Assembly: GCA_947646015.1 (NCBI GenBank) | Contig: CANSEY010000004.1 | Coordinates: 161,324 to 225,323 of the forward strand | Source: an uncultured Bacteroides sp. | GTDB taxonomy: Bacteria; Bacteroidota; Bacteroidia; Bacteroidales; Bacteroidaceae | Length of the DNA stretch: 64,000 nt | Direction: 5' to 3' | Shown: one piece after another, positions 1 through 9,632 of the stretch | Numbering within the stretch: the first letter of the stretch is position 1 | Layout of the letters: every line of letters starts with the position of its first letter | Notes under the pieces: model-generated | Databases searched by the model: none | What the model was told of the DNA's origin: nothing | Seen by the model: the letters and a program-made list of their open reading frames with translations, nothing else | Made by a program: the position numbers and the translations under genes

Positions 1-2
1 CA

Positions 3-1406
3 GGTATTCCGAATCTCTTCAATGTTTATGACTTGGACAATGCCAAGAAACGTGCCACGCAAGTCGGCTGGCGTGAAGCTACGGAATCTGTTTTTGCCAG
101 TGCGGAAGTGGGCTGGAAGAGTATGCTCTACCTCACTCTGACCGGACGTAATGACTGGGCATCCCAGTTGACCAATTCTCCGCAGGCGTCTTTCTTTTAT
201 CCGTCTGTGGGACTCTCGGCGGTTATTTCCGAAATGGTGAAACTCCCGGAATGGATCGATTATCTCAAAGTACGCGGTTCGTTCAGTTCCGTTGGTACGC
301 CCTATCCGCGTTTCCTCACTTATCCTACCTATGCTTATGACGCCAACAAGCAGGACTGGAAATCACAGACGCATTATCCCATCGGGAAGCTCTATCCCGA
401 ACGTACCGATTCGTGGGAAATAGGGCTGGATGCAACTTTATGGAAAGATTTGAAAGTAAGCGGATCGTTCTATTATGCCAATACCTACAATCAGACGTTC
501 GATCCGCAACTCCCCGTATCTTCGGGATACGACAAACTGTATGTTCAGACCGGATACGTGCGTAACTACGGTTTTGAGGCTATGTTGTCTTACGGGCATC
601 GTTGGGGAGACTTCGGATGGGACAGCAGTTTCACCTTCTCGACCAATAAGAATGAAATCGTGGAACTGGTGAAAGACTATATCCACCCGGAAAGCGGAAA
701 AACATATAACGTCGACAAACTGGAACTGAAAACCGATGAAGGACGCGGATTCGGAAAAGCGAAGTTTATCCTGAAAGAAGGCGGTACATTGGGCGACCTT
801 TATACTCATGCCGACTTGAAACGGGATATCAATGGCAATGTACTGGTGGACAATGACGGCAATGTGACCGCGATAGACAATGCCGGTGACATCAAACTGG
901 GCAGTGTACTTCCCAAAGCGAACCTGGCATGGAACAACAGTTTCTCTTACAAAGGCGTCAATGTAGGATTCCTGCTGACAGCCCGTCTGGGCGGCATCGC
1001 CTATTCGGCTACACAGGCTTATCTCGACCTTTACGGCGTATCCGAGACTTCTGCCGCCGCACGTGATGCGGGCGGAGTATGGATCAACGGACGCAGCCGG
1101 GTGAATCCGCAAGGTTTTTATTCGGTAGTAGCGTCGCAAAGCGGTTTGCCTACTTACTATACTTACAGTGCAACCAATCTTCGCTTGCAGGAAGCACGTA
1201 TCGGCTATACCATCCCCCGCCGTTGGCTGGGCAATGTGTGTGACGTCAATGTTTCCCTTGTCGGCAAAAATCTCTGGATGATCTACTGCAAAGCTCCTTT
1301 CGACCCCGAAGCAGTAGCTACTACGAACAACTATTATCAGGGAATCGACTACTTCATGATGCCGAGTACCCGGAATATAGGATTCAACATTAAGATAAAC
1401 TTCTAA
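3..1406 (+). CDS. SusC-like TonB-dependent outer-membrane transporter, C-terminal part (5' end outside window)
   Basis: The reading frame is open from the first bases of the window, so this is the last ~468 residues of a larger protein; the apparent TTG start at 33 is not a real start. The visible part is the C-terminal beta-barrel of a SusC/RagA transporter: alternating aromatic strands, GRNDWASQL, and a final strand ending NIGFNIKINF with a terminal Phe, as outer-membrane barrels have. SusC proteins import oligosaccharides across the outer membrane using TonB energy and are capped by SusD. A SusD-like gene follows after 5 nt, as expected for such a pair. The plug and carboxypeptidase-like N-terminal domains lie outside the window. 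The substrate cannot be told from this part, but the three lipoprotein genes downstream (DUF1735, GH18-like) suggest a GlcNAc-containing or host glycan. Confidence 0.93.
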   Translation, partial: GIPNLFNVYDLDNAKKRATQVGWREATESVFASAEVGWKSMLYLTLTGRNDWASQLTNSPQASFFYPSVGLSAVISEMVKLPEWIDYLKVRGSFSSVGTPYPRFLTYPTYAYDANKQDWKSQTHYPIGKLYPERTDSWEIGLDATLWKDLKVSGSFYYANTYNQTFDPQLPVSSGYDKLYVQTGYVRNYGFEAMLSYGHRWGDFGWDSSFTFSTNKNEIVELVKDYIHPESGKTYNVDKLELKTDEGRGFGKAKFILKEGGTLGDLYTHADLKRDINGNVLVDNDGNVTAIDNAGDIKLGSVLPKANLAWNNSFSYKGVNVGFLLTARLGGIAYSATQAYLDLYGVSETSAAARDAGGVWINGRSRVNPQGFYSVVASQSGLPTYYTYSATNLRLQEARIGYTIPRRWLGNVCDVNVSLVGKNLWMIYCKAPFDPEAVATTNNYYQGIDYFMMPSTRNIGFNIKINF

Positions 1407-1411
1407 ATACT

Positions 1412-3016
1412 ATGATTGGCATGAAACGAATATATTACTTTCAAATAATGATCCTTTCGGTATTTATGCTGCCTTTGGGCGGCTGTTTCGACAGTGAAAT
1501 CAATCGTAGCATATACGAGGCGGATGCGGAAGAGATGCAGCGAGAGAACCATATCGTCGGCGCTACACTGAGAGGAATGCAGGGACTGGTGATCCCGACC
1601 CGTGAACACCTGTACCAATTTATGGATGCGATGGCAGGAGGAGCCTACGGAGGTTATCTGGAAGGCATCGTAGATACTTGGGTGATGAAGTTTTCGACCT
1701 TCAACCCCGAACAGGGATGGCTCAAATCTCCTTTTGCCGACCCTATCACGGAGATGTATCCGCAATACCGCGATATGCTGAACAAGACGGACGACCCTGT
1801 GGCGCTGGCTTTCGGAAAAGTACTTCGCGTATGTATCATGCACCGGGTGACGGATATGTACGGTCCGATTCCTTACTCCAACATGATGAGTGATGATAAC
1901 TCAGGTGAAGACCTTGCGGTAGCCTACGATTCGCAGGAACAGGTGTACACGCAGATGCTGAAAGAACTCGAAGAAGCGGACAAAGTGCTGGAAGAAAATA
2001 AAGACCTTTCGTCCGAAGCTTTCCGCAAGCTGGAAGACCTTTACTACGGAAATATAACGAAATGGCGCAGATTCGTGCACTCCATGCAGCTGCGCATCGC
2101 CATGCGGATGAGCTACGTGAAACCTGCGGAAGCGCAGCGTGTGGCAGAAGCTGCCGTAGCCGCCGGCGTCATAGAATCGAACGATGATAATGCAGCGCTG
2201 CACGTGGCAGAGAATCGCTCCGAATTGCTGTTCAATAACTGGAGTGACTACCGTATCAGTGCCGACCTCGTATCCATTATGAAAGGCTACGACGATCCCC
2301 GACTGGACAAGATGCTTGTCAAGGGCGTGCAAACGGTCGATCAGGAGGGCGAGAAGGTGGACGTGTACGATTTCTATGGAGTACGCATCGGCATCTTCAC
2401 CAAAAAGAAAGATGATATGATTAACCTTTACTCCAAACAGATCATCAGCAGCACCGACCCTTATCTGTGGATGAATGCTGCCGAAGTGACTTTCCTTCGT
2501 GCCGAAGGCGCATTACGTGGCTGGGCAATGGGCGGAGAAGCGCAGGCGTTGTACGAGAAAGCAGTCTCCTTATCATTTGACGAGCGCAAAGCGTCGGGAG
2601 CCGATGCGTATGTGAAAGATGATGAGAAAGTTCCCGCTGACTATGTAGATCCGATGGGAGAATACAGCCATGATGCCGTAAGCACTATTACTATAGCCTG
2701 GGAACCGGGTGCCGCTAACTTTGAAAAGAATCTGGAACGTATTATCACTCAGAAGTGGATTGCCATTTTTCCGCTCGGAGTGGAAGCATGGGCTGAGCAC
2801 CGTCGTACGGGGTATCCCAAACTGCTGCCTGTGGTGGAAAATAAAGATCCCAACAACAGCGTTAACGTGACTATAGGCCCCCGCCGCCTGCCTTTCCCGG
2901 CCGATGAGTATAACTCGAATCCGACCTACATCGGGCAAGCCGTACAAATGCTGAACGGACCCGATGCTGCCGGAACACGGCTTTGGTGGGACGTGAAAAA
3001 TCATTCGGGGAATTAA
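1412..3016 (+). CDS. SusD-like surface glycan-binding lipoprotein
   Basis: 534-residue SusD/RagB-type lipoprotein (SusD-like_2 flavour). The signal peptide ends in a lipobox LPLGGC, so it is lipidated and, by family knowledge, displayed on the cell surface over the preceding SusC. The body shows the helical TPR-like pattern of the family, e.g. the segment around FGKVLRVCIMHRVTDMYGPI and a conserved C-terminal RITQKWIAIFP block. It starts 5 nt after the SusC stop, so both are in one operon. A second ATG nine bases later (1421) is an equally good start and gives the more usual MKR signal-peptide beginning. The glycan is not evident from the sequence. Confidence 0.93.
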   Translation: MIGMKRIYYFQIMILSVFMLPLGGCFDSEINRSIYEADAEEMQRENHIVGATLRGMQGLVIPTREHLYQFMDAMAGGAYGGYLEGIVDTWVMKFSTFNPEQGWLKSPFADPITEMYPQYRDMLNKTDDPVALAFGKVLRVCIMHRVTDMYGPIPYSNMMSDDNSGEDLAVAYDSQEQVYTQMLKELEEADKVLEENKDLSSEAFRKLEDLYYGNITKWRRFVHSMQLRIAMRMSYVKPAEAQRVAEAAVAAGVIESNDDNAALHVAENRSELLFNNWSDYRISADLVSIMKGYDDPRLDKMLVKGVQTVDQEGEKVDVYDFYGVRIGIFTKKKDDMINLYSKQIISSTDPYLWMNAAEVTFLRAEGALRGWAMGGEAQALYEKAVSLSFDERKASGADAYVKDDEKVPADYVDPMGEYSHDAVSTITIAWEPGAANFEKNLERIITQKWIAIFPLGVEAWAEHRRTGYPKLLPVVENKDPNNSVNVTIGPRRLPFPADEYNSNPTYIGQAVQMLNGPDAAGTRLWWDVKNHSGN

Positions 3017-3053
3017 TAATGAACTTTATAGAACCTCTTAAATCAATGAGATT

Positions 3054-3947
3054 ATGAAATATAAACCAATATTAAATCTGTGTTTGCTGTCTGTCTTTCT
3101 GTTGATGGTTCCTGTCAGTTGCGATGACTGGACGGAGATGGAAATTCATGATAGTGAGATAAACGGGTTCAAGGAACAGAATCCGGAGCAATATGCCGCT
3201 TATACCCAGAAGCTGCGGGCGTATAAGGCCGCCAAGCACGCACTGGTCTATGCACGGCTGGACAATGCGCCGGAAGTATCGTCCAGTGAGAAAGACTTCC
3301 TGCGTGCGTTGCCGGACAGTATCGATCTGGTATCCATGCGCAATGCCGGCCGTCTTTCCGGGTTCGACCGTGAAGATATGAAACTGGTACGTACTGACTA
3401 CGGAACACGGGTACTGTATTATGTTGACGCTTCGGCTGCCGAAGGACTGAACGCTGCTCTCTCTGCTGCCATTGATGCCGTACGTGCCGGAACGTTTGAC
3501 GGTGTGGCATTAGCTTCCGCATCTTCCGTAGATGAGTCTGTGGTGAAAACATTGGCGGATGCTTTGGGGCAGACAGACTGTCTGCTGATATTCGAAGGAA
3601 CTCCGTTGTTGGTGTCCGAAGCACAGCGCAGCGTATTCGATTACTATATCGTCGATGTTTCCGCAGCCGCCGATGATTATGATCTGGAAATGGCCATCAA
3701 TCATGCTTTGAACTGGGGAGTAAGCGCCGAACGTCTGATGCTGGGAAGTGTACACGGGCGTACAGTGACCGACAATGACAAGACAGTTCATTCTTCTCTG
3801 AATCGGGCGGCATATTTTGCCCAAAATGCAGGATCACTGGCGGGAGTGGGTATCTACGATGTAGGTACTGACTATTATAACAGTGACATTATTTGTAAAC
3901 AAACCCGCGGGCTTATTCAGCAGCTGAACCCCGCAAAGGGTAAATAA
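3054..3947 (+). CDS. GH18-fold lipoprotein lacking catalytic residues (putative glycan-binding protein)
   Basis: 297-residue lipoprotein with signal peptide and lipobox VPVSC. It resembles the small GH18-like proteins found next to SusD in Bacteroides PULs that also carry an endo-beta-N-acetylglucosaminidase. The segment at residues 149-156 (DGVALASA) lies where GH18 enzymes have DGxDxDxE, so both inner aspartates and the glutamate acid are replaced by small residues. It is therefore probably not a hydrolase but a binding protein built on the barrel; this is inference. It lies 37 nt after SusD and 15 nt before the DUF1735/LamG gene, all in one operon. The GH18 assignment rests on pattern and context, so it could also be an unrelated barrel protein. 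Confidence 0.7.
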   Translation: MKYKPILNLCLLSVFLLMVPVSCDDWTEMEIHDSEINGFKEQNPEQYAAYTQKLRAYKAAKHALVYARLDNAPEVSSSEKDFLRALPDSIDLVSMRNAGRLSGFDREDMKLVRTDYGTRVLYYVDASAAEGLNAALSAAIDAVRAGTFDGVALASASSVDESVVKTLADALGQTDCLLIFEGTPLLVSEAQRSVFDYYIVDVSAAADDYDLEMAINHALNWGVSAERLMLGSVHGRTVTDNDKTVHSSLNRAAYFAQNAGSLAGVGIYDVGTDYYNSDIICKQTRGLIQQLNPAKGK

Positions 3948-3962
3948 AGTAAGGAGGAAACA

Positions 3963-5252
3963 ATGAGAAAACTCTTTTTACTGACAGGCTGTGTATGGAC
4001 AATGCTCTTTACCGCCTGCGATAATACGGATTATAGTGATCATTCCCCGTTTGATAATTCTGCATATCTTAGTGTGGCTGAGATTCGTAATGTAGAATCG
4101 TTCACTTTCAACCGGAGAGTGACGGAGCAGACCAAGAAGTTTACCGCCAAGCTGACTTATCCGGTTGGGGTGGACGTAACCGTCCGCTTACAGATAAACC
4201 CTTCTCTGGCAGATGCGTACAATGCAAAGAATGATACTCAGTATGAAGTATTGCCCGCCAGGCATTATAAGCTGACAGCAGAAGCCGTCACCATTCCGGC
4301 AGGAAAAACGACTTCATCGGAAGCGGCTATCCAATTCACCGGACTGGATGAACTGGAAATTGACGCGACCTATATTTGTCCGTTGACTATCGAAGGAGTG
4401 AATGAAGTAGGACTGATGAACGGCTCTCGTACCATGTACTATCTGGTCCGGCGGTCGAGTGCCATTACTACTGCCATCAATCTGAAAAATGTATATGTGG
4501 CTGTTCCCGGATTCGACAAGGGGAGTCCGACAGCCGATGTGGTAAATAATATGACTGCTATTACGATGGAAGTAATCGTTCGGGTCAATCAGTTTGAGAA
4601 AGAGATTTCCTCTATTATGGGAATCGAACAATATTTATGTATGCGTTTTGGTGATTCCAGTTTCCCGCGCCAGCAGCTGCAAGTGCAGACGCCGGTAGGC
4701 AAATTCCCCGGTGAGGACAAGCGCAAACAACTGACGGCCGGAGAATGGTATCACATAGCCCTGACATGGGATTTGGCAGCAAAGACCATCTGTTTCTATG
4801 TAAACGGACAGTTACAGCACATAGATAACAATCATGGAAAGTCCGACCTGACCACTCTTAATCTGGGAGATAAGGCAGCGGATAATGAATTTGGTAACGG
4901 AGGTGATTTCAATTTCTACTTCGGACGTTCTTACGGAGAGTCGAGTGATCCGAGCCGTCATCTGGATGGAGAAATCTGCGAAGCCCGTATCTGGAAGGTA
5001 GCACGGACACAGGAGGAAATCTACAAGAATATGTATGATATTCCCGAACCGCAGTCCGAAGCGAACCTGTGTGCATACTGGAAGTTTGACGAAGGCACAG
5101 GAATGACCATTGCCGACCGTACAGGCAATGGAAATGATGCGAAAGTGATTCCTTACTGGAAAGATGCAACGCACGTGGAGACATATCCCAAGACCGATGC
5201 GGAACTATGGCCTAGCGGAATCGAAGTGCCTAAAGTGAATCAAGAACAATAA
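3963..5252 (+). CDS. DUF1735 + LamG (concanavalin-A-like) surface lipoprotein
   Basis: 429-residue lipoprotein (lipobox LFTAC). Roughly residues 30-160 look like the DUF1735 beta-sandwich domain common in Bacteroides glycan-binding proteins (ITIPAGKTTSSEA-type strand pattern). Roughly residues 180-400 form a LamG/concanavalin-A-like domain (TAITMEVIVRVNQF, GEWYHIALTWD, YWKFDEGTG). LamG domains bind carbohydrate, so the likely role is a surface glycan-binding protein that feeds SusC/SusD. The start is unusually well supported for this genus: a Shine-Dalgarno-like AAGGAGG at 3951-3957 precedes the ATG by five bases. It is followed 21 nt later by the GH18-like gene in the same operon. Confidence 0.82.
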   Translation: MRKLFLLTGCVWTMLFTACDNTDYSDHSPFDNSAYLSVAEIRNVESFTFNRRVTEQTKKFTAKLTYPVGVDVTVRLQINPSLADAYNAKNDTQYEVLPARHYKLTAEAVTIPAGKTTSSEAAIQFTGLDELEIDATYICPLTIEGVNEVGLMNGSRTMYYLVRRSSAITTAINLKNVYVAVPGFDKGSPTADVVNNMTAITMEVIVRVNQFEKEISSIMGIEQYLCMRFGDSSFPRQQLQVQTPVGKFPGEDKRKQLTAGEWYHIALTWDLAAKTICFYVNGQLQHIDNNHGKSDLTTLNLGDKAADNEFGNGGDFNFYFGRSYGESSDPSRHLDGEICEARIWKVARTQEEIYKNMYDIPEPQSEANLCAYWKFDEGTGMTIADRTGNGNDAKVIPYWKDATHVETYPKTDAELWPSGIEVPKVNQEQ

Positions 5253-5273
5253 CCTAATTAACTCAACATAATT

Positions 5274-6920
5274 ATGAAACGAATATTATCATATATAGGA
5301 GTCGGAATGTTACTTCTGTCGGTGATGACCGCTTGTGAGGAAGACGCTGCACTGCTTAATCCCGATGTCGGACACGACAAGTCGACCGTGCCGGAAGAAA
5401 CAGTAACAAGCTTGGGGTATTTTAATAGTACCACTTCGCCGGGAAATGCGATCATACAACTTATAGCGGGGAGTTCGGAACAAGAAAATCGGGGTATGAC
5501 CGATGCAGGAGTCGAAGATGAAGTCTGTTTTGTTTTGAGCAAGCCGGCAGAAAAGGATCTGACACTGAAAATCGCAATGGATGAACGTTATCTGGAACCG
5601 GACGAAGGCGGATATGTATCGCCGTATGCCATGCAGTATGTAATAGATTTCAAGAAAGAGCATAATATGACGGTATCCGCCAACGCTGTCGATCCAATAG
5701 AGGGAATATCCATTCCTTTGGCCGATAACTTCCTGATAAACGGAGGGCGTGAGACGACTGTGACTATTGCTGCCGGTGAACGTCAGTCTGCGAAAGTTAA
5801 ACTCCTTTTTAAAAATGAAAATCTCGGGCGAGAGGATGTTTTGTTCCCATTTTTTGCTACGGATGTAGCGACAGGTGAAATGTATGGAAAGATAGAATAT
5901 ATCATTTCTGCGATCGTGCCTCCGTCACGTGAAGGAAAGCAGTTTTTGGCTGTTGCTTATGTAGATACGGAAGTCATGAATCCACTGATAGCCGACCAGT
6001 ATATATCTACAGTGAGCAAGTTCTATTTTAACCCGTGGACAGAAGAATTGGTACTGCGATGTCCTACCATAGATATAGTAAACGTCCGCACAGCTTTTCT
6101 GACACAGACGCAAGGGCGTGCCATGCTGACGTATACGCTGGATATGGAGCATGTCCTGAAAAACAATGCACGCTATCTTCAGCCGTTGAGGCAGACCGGA
6201 ATGAAAGTCTGTCTGGTAATCAAAGGTGGAGGTACCGGTCTGGGATTTGCCAATCTGTCGGATGGTCAGATCAATGACTTTGTCGCACAGGTGAAAGCCG
6301 CTGTCGCCACTTTCAAACTGGACGGGGTGAACTTGTGGGATGAAGGAGCCGGCTACGAAAAGGAAGGAGCATCCCCTGTCAACGATACCTCGTATGCTAA
6401 GTTGATAAAAGCATTGAAAACGGGCATGCCCGACAAATTGTTGACGATGGTCGATACGCGTGAAACGACTCAGTCTCTTTGTGAAGAACAGGCAGGGATA
6501 CGTGCCGGAGGCTATCTGGATTATGCTTGGAGCTCGCTCACCGACTTTTTGAATCCTTATGCCGCAGATGCGGAATTGAAACCGATACTTGGTATACCGA
6601 TGGAAAAGTATGCCTCGGTCTTTATACCGGAAATGATGGAATTGCCTGAAGATGAGATGATGGAAGTCGATGAAAAGTTGATGATGTTGTGCGACGGAGA
6701 AACGGTGATCAACAATAAATTCTATGTTTTTGGTGATATGCCATATATGGATTATGGAAAAGAAGGCGTGGTAGTGGGTACAATGATGTATGCCACCATG
6801 ATGCTGTATGATATGAATCCCGACCCGGAAATGATAGGTGACGGTTCCTATATGTGGAGTTCCAATATGGAAACTAGAAAGGCGGCAGCAGATTATTATG
6901 CGTTTAAGAAAGACTGGTAA
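5274..6920 (+). CDS. DUF1735 + GH18-like protein with altered catalytic motif
   Basis: 548-residue lipoprotein (lipobox MTACE). Residues about 30-210 match a DUF1735-type N-terminal domain (LADNFLINGGRETTVTIAAG). From about residue 225 it looks like a GH18 endo-beta-N-acetylglucosaminidase barrel (KVCLVIKGGGTGLGFANLSD). The catalytic DGxDxDxE motif reads DGVNLWDE at residues 350-357: the glutamate acid/base (E357) is kept, but the two inner aspartates are N353 and W355. In GH18 the second inner aspartate stabilises the oxazolinium intermediate, so activity is doubtful. Last gene of the first PUL operon, followed by a hairpin at 6929. It may act as a binding protein, or as an enzyme with changed chemistry. 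Confidence 0.78.
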   Translation: MKRILSYIGVGMLLLSVMTACEEDAALLNPDVGHDKSTVPEETVTSLGYFNSTTSPGNAIIQLIAGSSEQENRGMTDAGVEDEVCFVLSKPAEKDLTLKIAMDERYLEPDEGGYVSPYAMQYVIDFKKEHNMTVSANAVDPIEGISIPLADNFLINGGRETTVTIAAGERQSAKVKLLFKNENLGREDVLFPFFATDVATGEMYGKIEYIISAIVPPSREGKQFLAVAYVDTEVMNPLIADQYISTVSKFYFNPWTEELVLRCPTIDIVNVRTAFLTQTQGRAMLTYTLDMEHVLKNNARYLQPLRQTGMKVCLVIKGGGTGLGFANLSDGQINDFVAQVKAAVATFKLDGVNLWDEGAGYEKEGASPVNDTSYAKLIKALKTGMPDKLLTMVDTRETTQSLCEEQAGIRAGGYLDYAWSSLTDFLNPYAADAELKPILGIPMEKYASVFIPEMMELPEDEMMEVDEKLMMLCDGETVINNKFYVFGDMPYMDYGKEGVVVGTMMYATMMLYDMNPDPEMIGDGSYMWSSNMETRKAAADYYAFKKDW

Positions 6921-6928
6921 TATCCGGA

Positions 6929-6968
6929 AGCCCTCGTATGATGACCCGAAAGTCATTGTACGGGGGCT
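6929..6968 (+). terminator. Hairpin after the first PUL operon
   Basis: The arms AGCCCTCGTA (6929-6938) and TACGGGGGCT (6959-6968) pair with one mismatch, with an inner TGATGAC/GTCATT pairing. The position just after the last gene of the operon suggests a terminator or 3'-end stabilising stem. A clear T-run is missing downstream, so confidence is moderate. Confidence 0.5.
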
Positions 6969-7030
6969 ATCGTAAATGAGTCATGCTACTGTTTTTTTCG
7001 TCTTTATGCGGTCAGTGAGAAATAATCATG

Positions 7031-7038
7031 TAACTTTG
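7031..7038 (+). promoter_or_regulatory. Promoter -7 box of topB (TAACTTTG)
   Basis: Perfect match to the Bacteroides -7 consensus TAnnTTTG, 33 nt before the topB ATG. The -33 TTTG is not well conserved; the nearest is TTTA around 7003. Confidence 0.6.
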
Positions 7039-7071
7039 TAGACTGTTAGTATAAAAACAAGAAGAGAAAAA

Positions 7072-9240
7072 ATGATAGTTTGCATAGCCGAAAAGCCGTC
7101 TGTAGCACGTGATATAGCCGAAGTACTCGGCGCTCATACAAGAAAAGAAGGGTATATAGAAGGAAACGGATACCAGGTAACCTGGACATTCGGTCATCTT
7201 TGTACCTTGAAAGAGCCGCATGAATACACCCCTAACTGGAAATCATGGAACTTGGGTAGCTTACCGATGATTCCACCACGGTTCGGCATCAAGCTGATAG
7301 AGAACCCTACTTACGAAAAGCAGTTTCACATTATCGAGGGACTGATGCAGAATGCAGATGAAATTATCAACTGCGGTGATGCCGGCCAAGAAGGAGAATT
7401 GATCCAGCGTTGGGTGATGCAGAAGGCAGGTGCCCGCTGTCCGGTGAAACGTCTTTGGATTTCTTCGCTGACAGAAGAGGCTATCCGCGAAGGATTTGCC
7501 AAACTAAAGGATCAGTCCGACTTTCAATCACTGTATGAAGCGGGACTTTCCCGTGCAATGGGCGACTGGTTGCTGGGAATGAATGCTACCCGTCTTTATA
7601 CTATCAAATACGGTCAGAACAAACAAGTGCTTTCCATCGGCCGTGTGCAGACTCCTACGCTGGCATTGATTGTCAACCGCCAACTGGAGATCGCCAACTT
7701 CCAGCCGAAACAATACTGGGAACTGAAAACAAATTATCGTGATACCACCTTTTCTGCTCTGATCCGTAAAAGCGATGAAGAAATTGCTGCGGAAGAAGAA
7801 AAGAGTGGCGGAAAGAAGAAGATAGACAATCCCGGCATCGACCCTATCGCCAACCGGGAGGAGGGAGAAGCGCTGGTGGAACGCATAAAAGACCTTCCGT
7901 TCATTGTCACCAATGTCGGCAAGAAGGATGGAAAGGAATATGCTCCGCGTCTGTTCGACCTGACTTCCCTTCAGGTAGAGTGTAATAAGAAGTTTGCCTA
8001 TTCCGCTGATGAAACGCTGAAGCTGATTCAGTCGCTTTATGAAAAGAAAGTGGCTACTTATCCGCGTGTCGATACCACTTTCCTGAGTGACGATATTTAT
8101 CCGAAGTGTCCCGGAATATTGAAAGGCCTTCGGGACTATGAGGTGCTGACTGCTCCTTTGGCAGGTGCTTCATTGCCTAAATCGAAAAAGGTATTTGATA
8201 ATTCGAAGGTAACAGATCACCATGCCATTATCCCTACAGGCGTTTATGCACAGAATCTGACGGATATGGAACGTCGTGTCTATGACCTGATAGCCCGTCG
8301 TTTTATAGCGGTGTTCTATCCCGATTGTAAGATTTCTACCACTACCGTGATGGGCGAAGTGGACAAGATAGAATTTAAAGTAACCGGCAAACAGATTCTG
8401 GAGCCGGGATGGCGTGTCGTTTTTGCCAAAGATGTGAAAGATACTTCCGAAGAAAAAGAGGAAGAGGATGAAAATGTACTTCCTGCTTTTGTCAAGGGGG
8501 AAAGTGGTCCTCATGTTCCGGACTTGAATGAGAAGTGGACGCAACCGCCCAGACCTTATACGGAAGCAACATTGCTTCGTGCGATGGAAACAGCCGGAAA
8601 GTTGGTGGATAATGACGAACTCCGTGATGCTCTGAAGGAGAATGGTATCGGCCGGCCGTCTACCCGTGCCGCCATTATCGAGACGTTGTTCAAGCGAAAC
8701 TATATCCGCAAGGAAAGAAAGAACCTGATAGCCACCCCTACGGGAGTGGAACTGGTACAGATCATCCACGAAGAATTGCTGAAATCTGCGGAACTGACCG
8801 GTATATGGGAAAAGAAACTACGTGAGATTGAAAAGAAGACTTACGATGCCCGTCAATTCCTCGAAGAACTGAAGCAAATGGTATCTGAAATCGTGATGAG
8901 CGTACTTTCAGATAATACGAACCGGCGTATCACTATTCAGGAGGCAGTTGCCCAAACGGAAGAAAAGGCAAAGAAAGAACCTAAGAAGCGTGAGCGTAAA
9001 CCAAGTGCTCCCAAAGAAAAGAAGGCGAAAGCAGAACCGAAAGTTCCTGCATCTTCTCCGTCTCCTGCTCTGACTCCTTCTGCTGCTGTTCCTGCCTCTG
9101 CTCCGGCTACCGGTAATGCAGATACTTTTGTCGGACAACCGTGTCCGGTTTGTGGTAAGGGAACCATCATTAAAGGGAAGACAGCTTACGGATGTTCGGA
9201 ATGGAGAAATGGATGTACTTATCGAAAGAATTTCGAATAG
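7072..9240 (+). CDS. topB: DNA topoisomerase III
   Basis: 722-residue type IA topoisomerase, which relaxes and decatenates DNA by passing a strand through a transient 5'-phosphotyrosine break. The Toprim domain opens with MIVCIAEKPSVARDIAEVLG and contains the Mg-binding GDAGQEGELI. The catalytic tyrosine is Y330 in ATYPRVDT. The C-terminus has a Lys/Pro/Ala-rich linker (about residues 625-680) and a single four-cysteine zinc-ribbon (CPVCGKG...YGCSEW...C). Length fits TopB rather than TopA. It stands alone with its own promoter and terminator and is a housekeeping gene between accessory regions. The low-complexity Lys/Pro/Ala linker is usual for Bacteroides TopB. Confidence 0.96.
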   Translation: MIVCIAEKPSVARDIAEVLGAHTRKEGYIEGNGYQVTWTFGHLCTLKEPHEYTPNWKSWNLGSLPMIPPRFGIKLIENPTYEKQFHIIEGLMQNADEIINCGDAGQEGELIQRWVMQKAGARCPVKRLWISSLTEEAIREGFAKLKDQSDFQSLYEAGLSRAMGDWLLGMNATRLYTIKYGQNKQVLSIGRVQTPTLALIVNRQLEIANFQPKQYWELKTNYRDTTFSALIRKSDEEIAAEEEKSGGKKKIDNPGIDPIANREEGEALVERIKDLPFIVTNVGKKDGKEYAPRLFDLTSLQVECNKKFAYSADETLKLIQSLYEKKVATYPRVDTTFLSDDIYPKCPGILKGLRDYEVLTAPLAGASLPKSKKVFDNSKVTDHHAIIPTGVYAQNLTDMERRVYDLIARRFIAVFYPDCKISTTTVMGEVDKIEFKVTGKQILEPGWRVVFAKDVKDTSEEKEEEDENVLPAFVKGESGPHVPDLNEKWTQPPRPYTEATLLRAMETAGKLVDNDELRDALKENGIGRPSTRAAIIETLFKRNYIRKERKNLIATPTGVELVQIIHEELLKSAELTGIWEKKLREIEKKTYDARQFLEELKQMVSEIVMSVLSDNTNRRITIQEAVAQTEEKAKKEPKKRERKPSAPKEKKAKAEPKVPASSPSPALTPSAAVPASAPATGNADTFVGQPCPVCGKGTIIKGKTAYGCSEWRNGCTYRKNFE

Positions 9241-9272
9241 TTTGTGGACAGTGTCTCACATAACAGTGATTT

Positions 9273-9307
9273 CTCTTTTTTTCTTTTAAAAAGAGTCCCT
9301 TTTTTCT
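9273..9307 (+). terminator. Terminator of topB
   Basis: Perfect 8-bp stem CTCTTTTT (9273-9280) / AAAAAGAG (9288-9295) with a seven-base loop, followed by TCCCTTTTTT. It lies 33 nt after the topB stop. Confidence 0.65.
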
Positions 9308-9576
9308 GTTCGCACCATAAGGAATTAGATAACAGTTTTGCTCTCATGCTCTAACTATTCATCTGTATCCCTTTATTCATCGATGTTTTAGGGGTGGTAG
9401 CAAGCGTGGTGGCAAGTATGAGAGCAAACGGTTGCTCTCACTCTATCTCGTCTTGATTAATATCGTTTTTGTAATGTTATCTTTTGGTATACAGGATGTT
9501 AATATCTGATGTGTCAACTATTAACGTTTGATTTTTAAGCTATTAATAGTTGAGAAATCAGGTATTAAAGACTGAT

Positions 9577-9607
9577 AACTCATGTATTATTGATCAATAA
9601 ATGAGTT
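9577..9607. repeat. Palindrome inside the inverted-repeat element
   Basis: AACTCAT (9577-9583) pairs with ATGAGTT (9601-9607), around a central perfect palindrome TATTGATCAATA. It sits in the A+T-rich left half of the element core. Confidence 0.5.
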
Positions 9608-9632
9608 AATGCTTCCTATCATTTCTTATAAT

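Noticed and set aside
5925-6956. 343-codon antisense frame under the GH18-like gene
   Set aside because: His/Ile-rich product without domains, opposite a well-supported gene; a shadow frame caused by codon bias.
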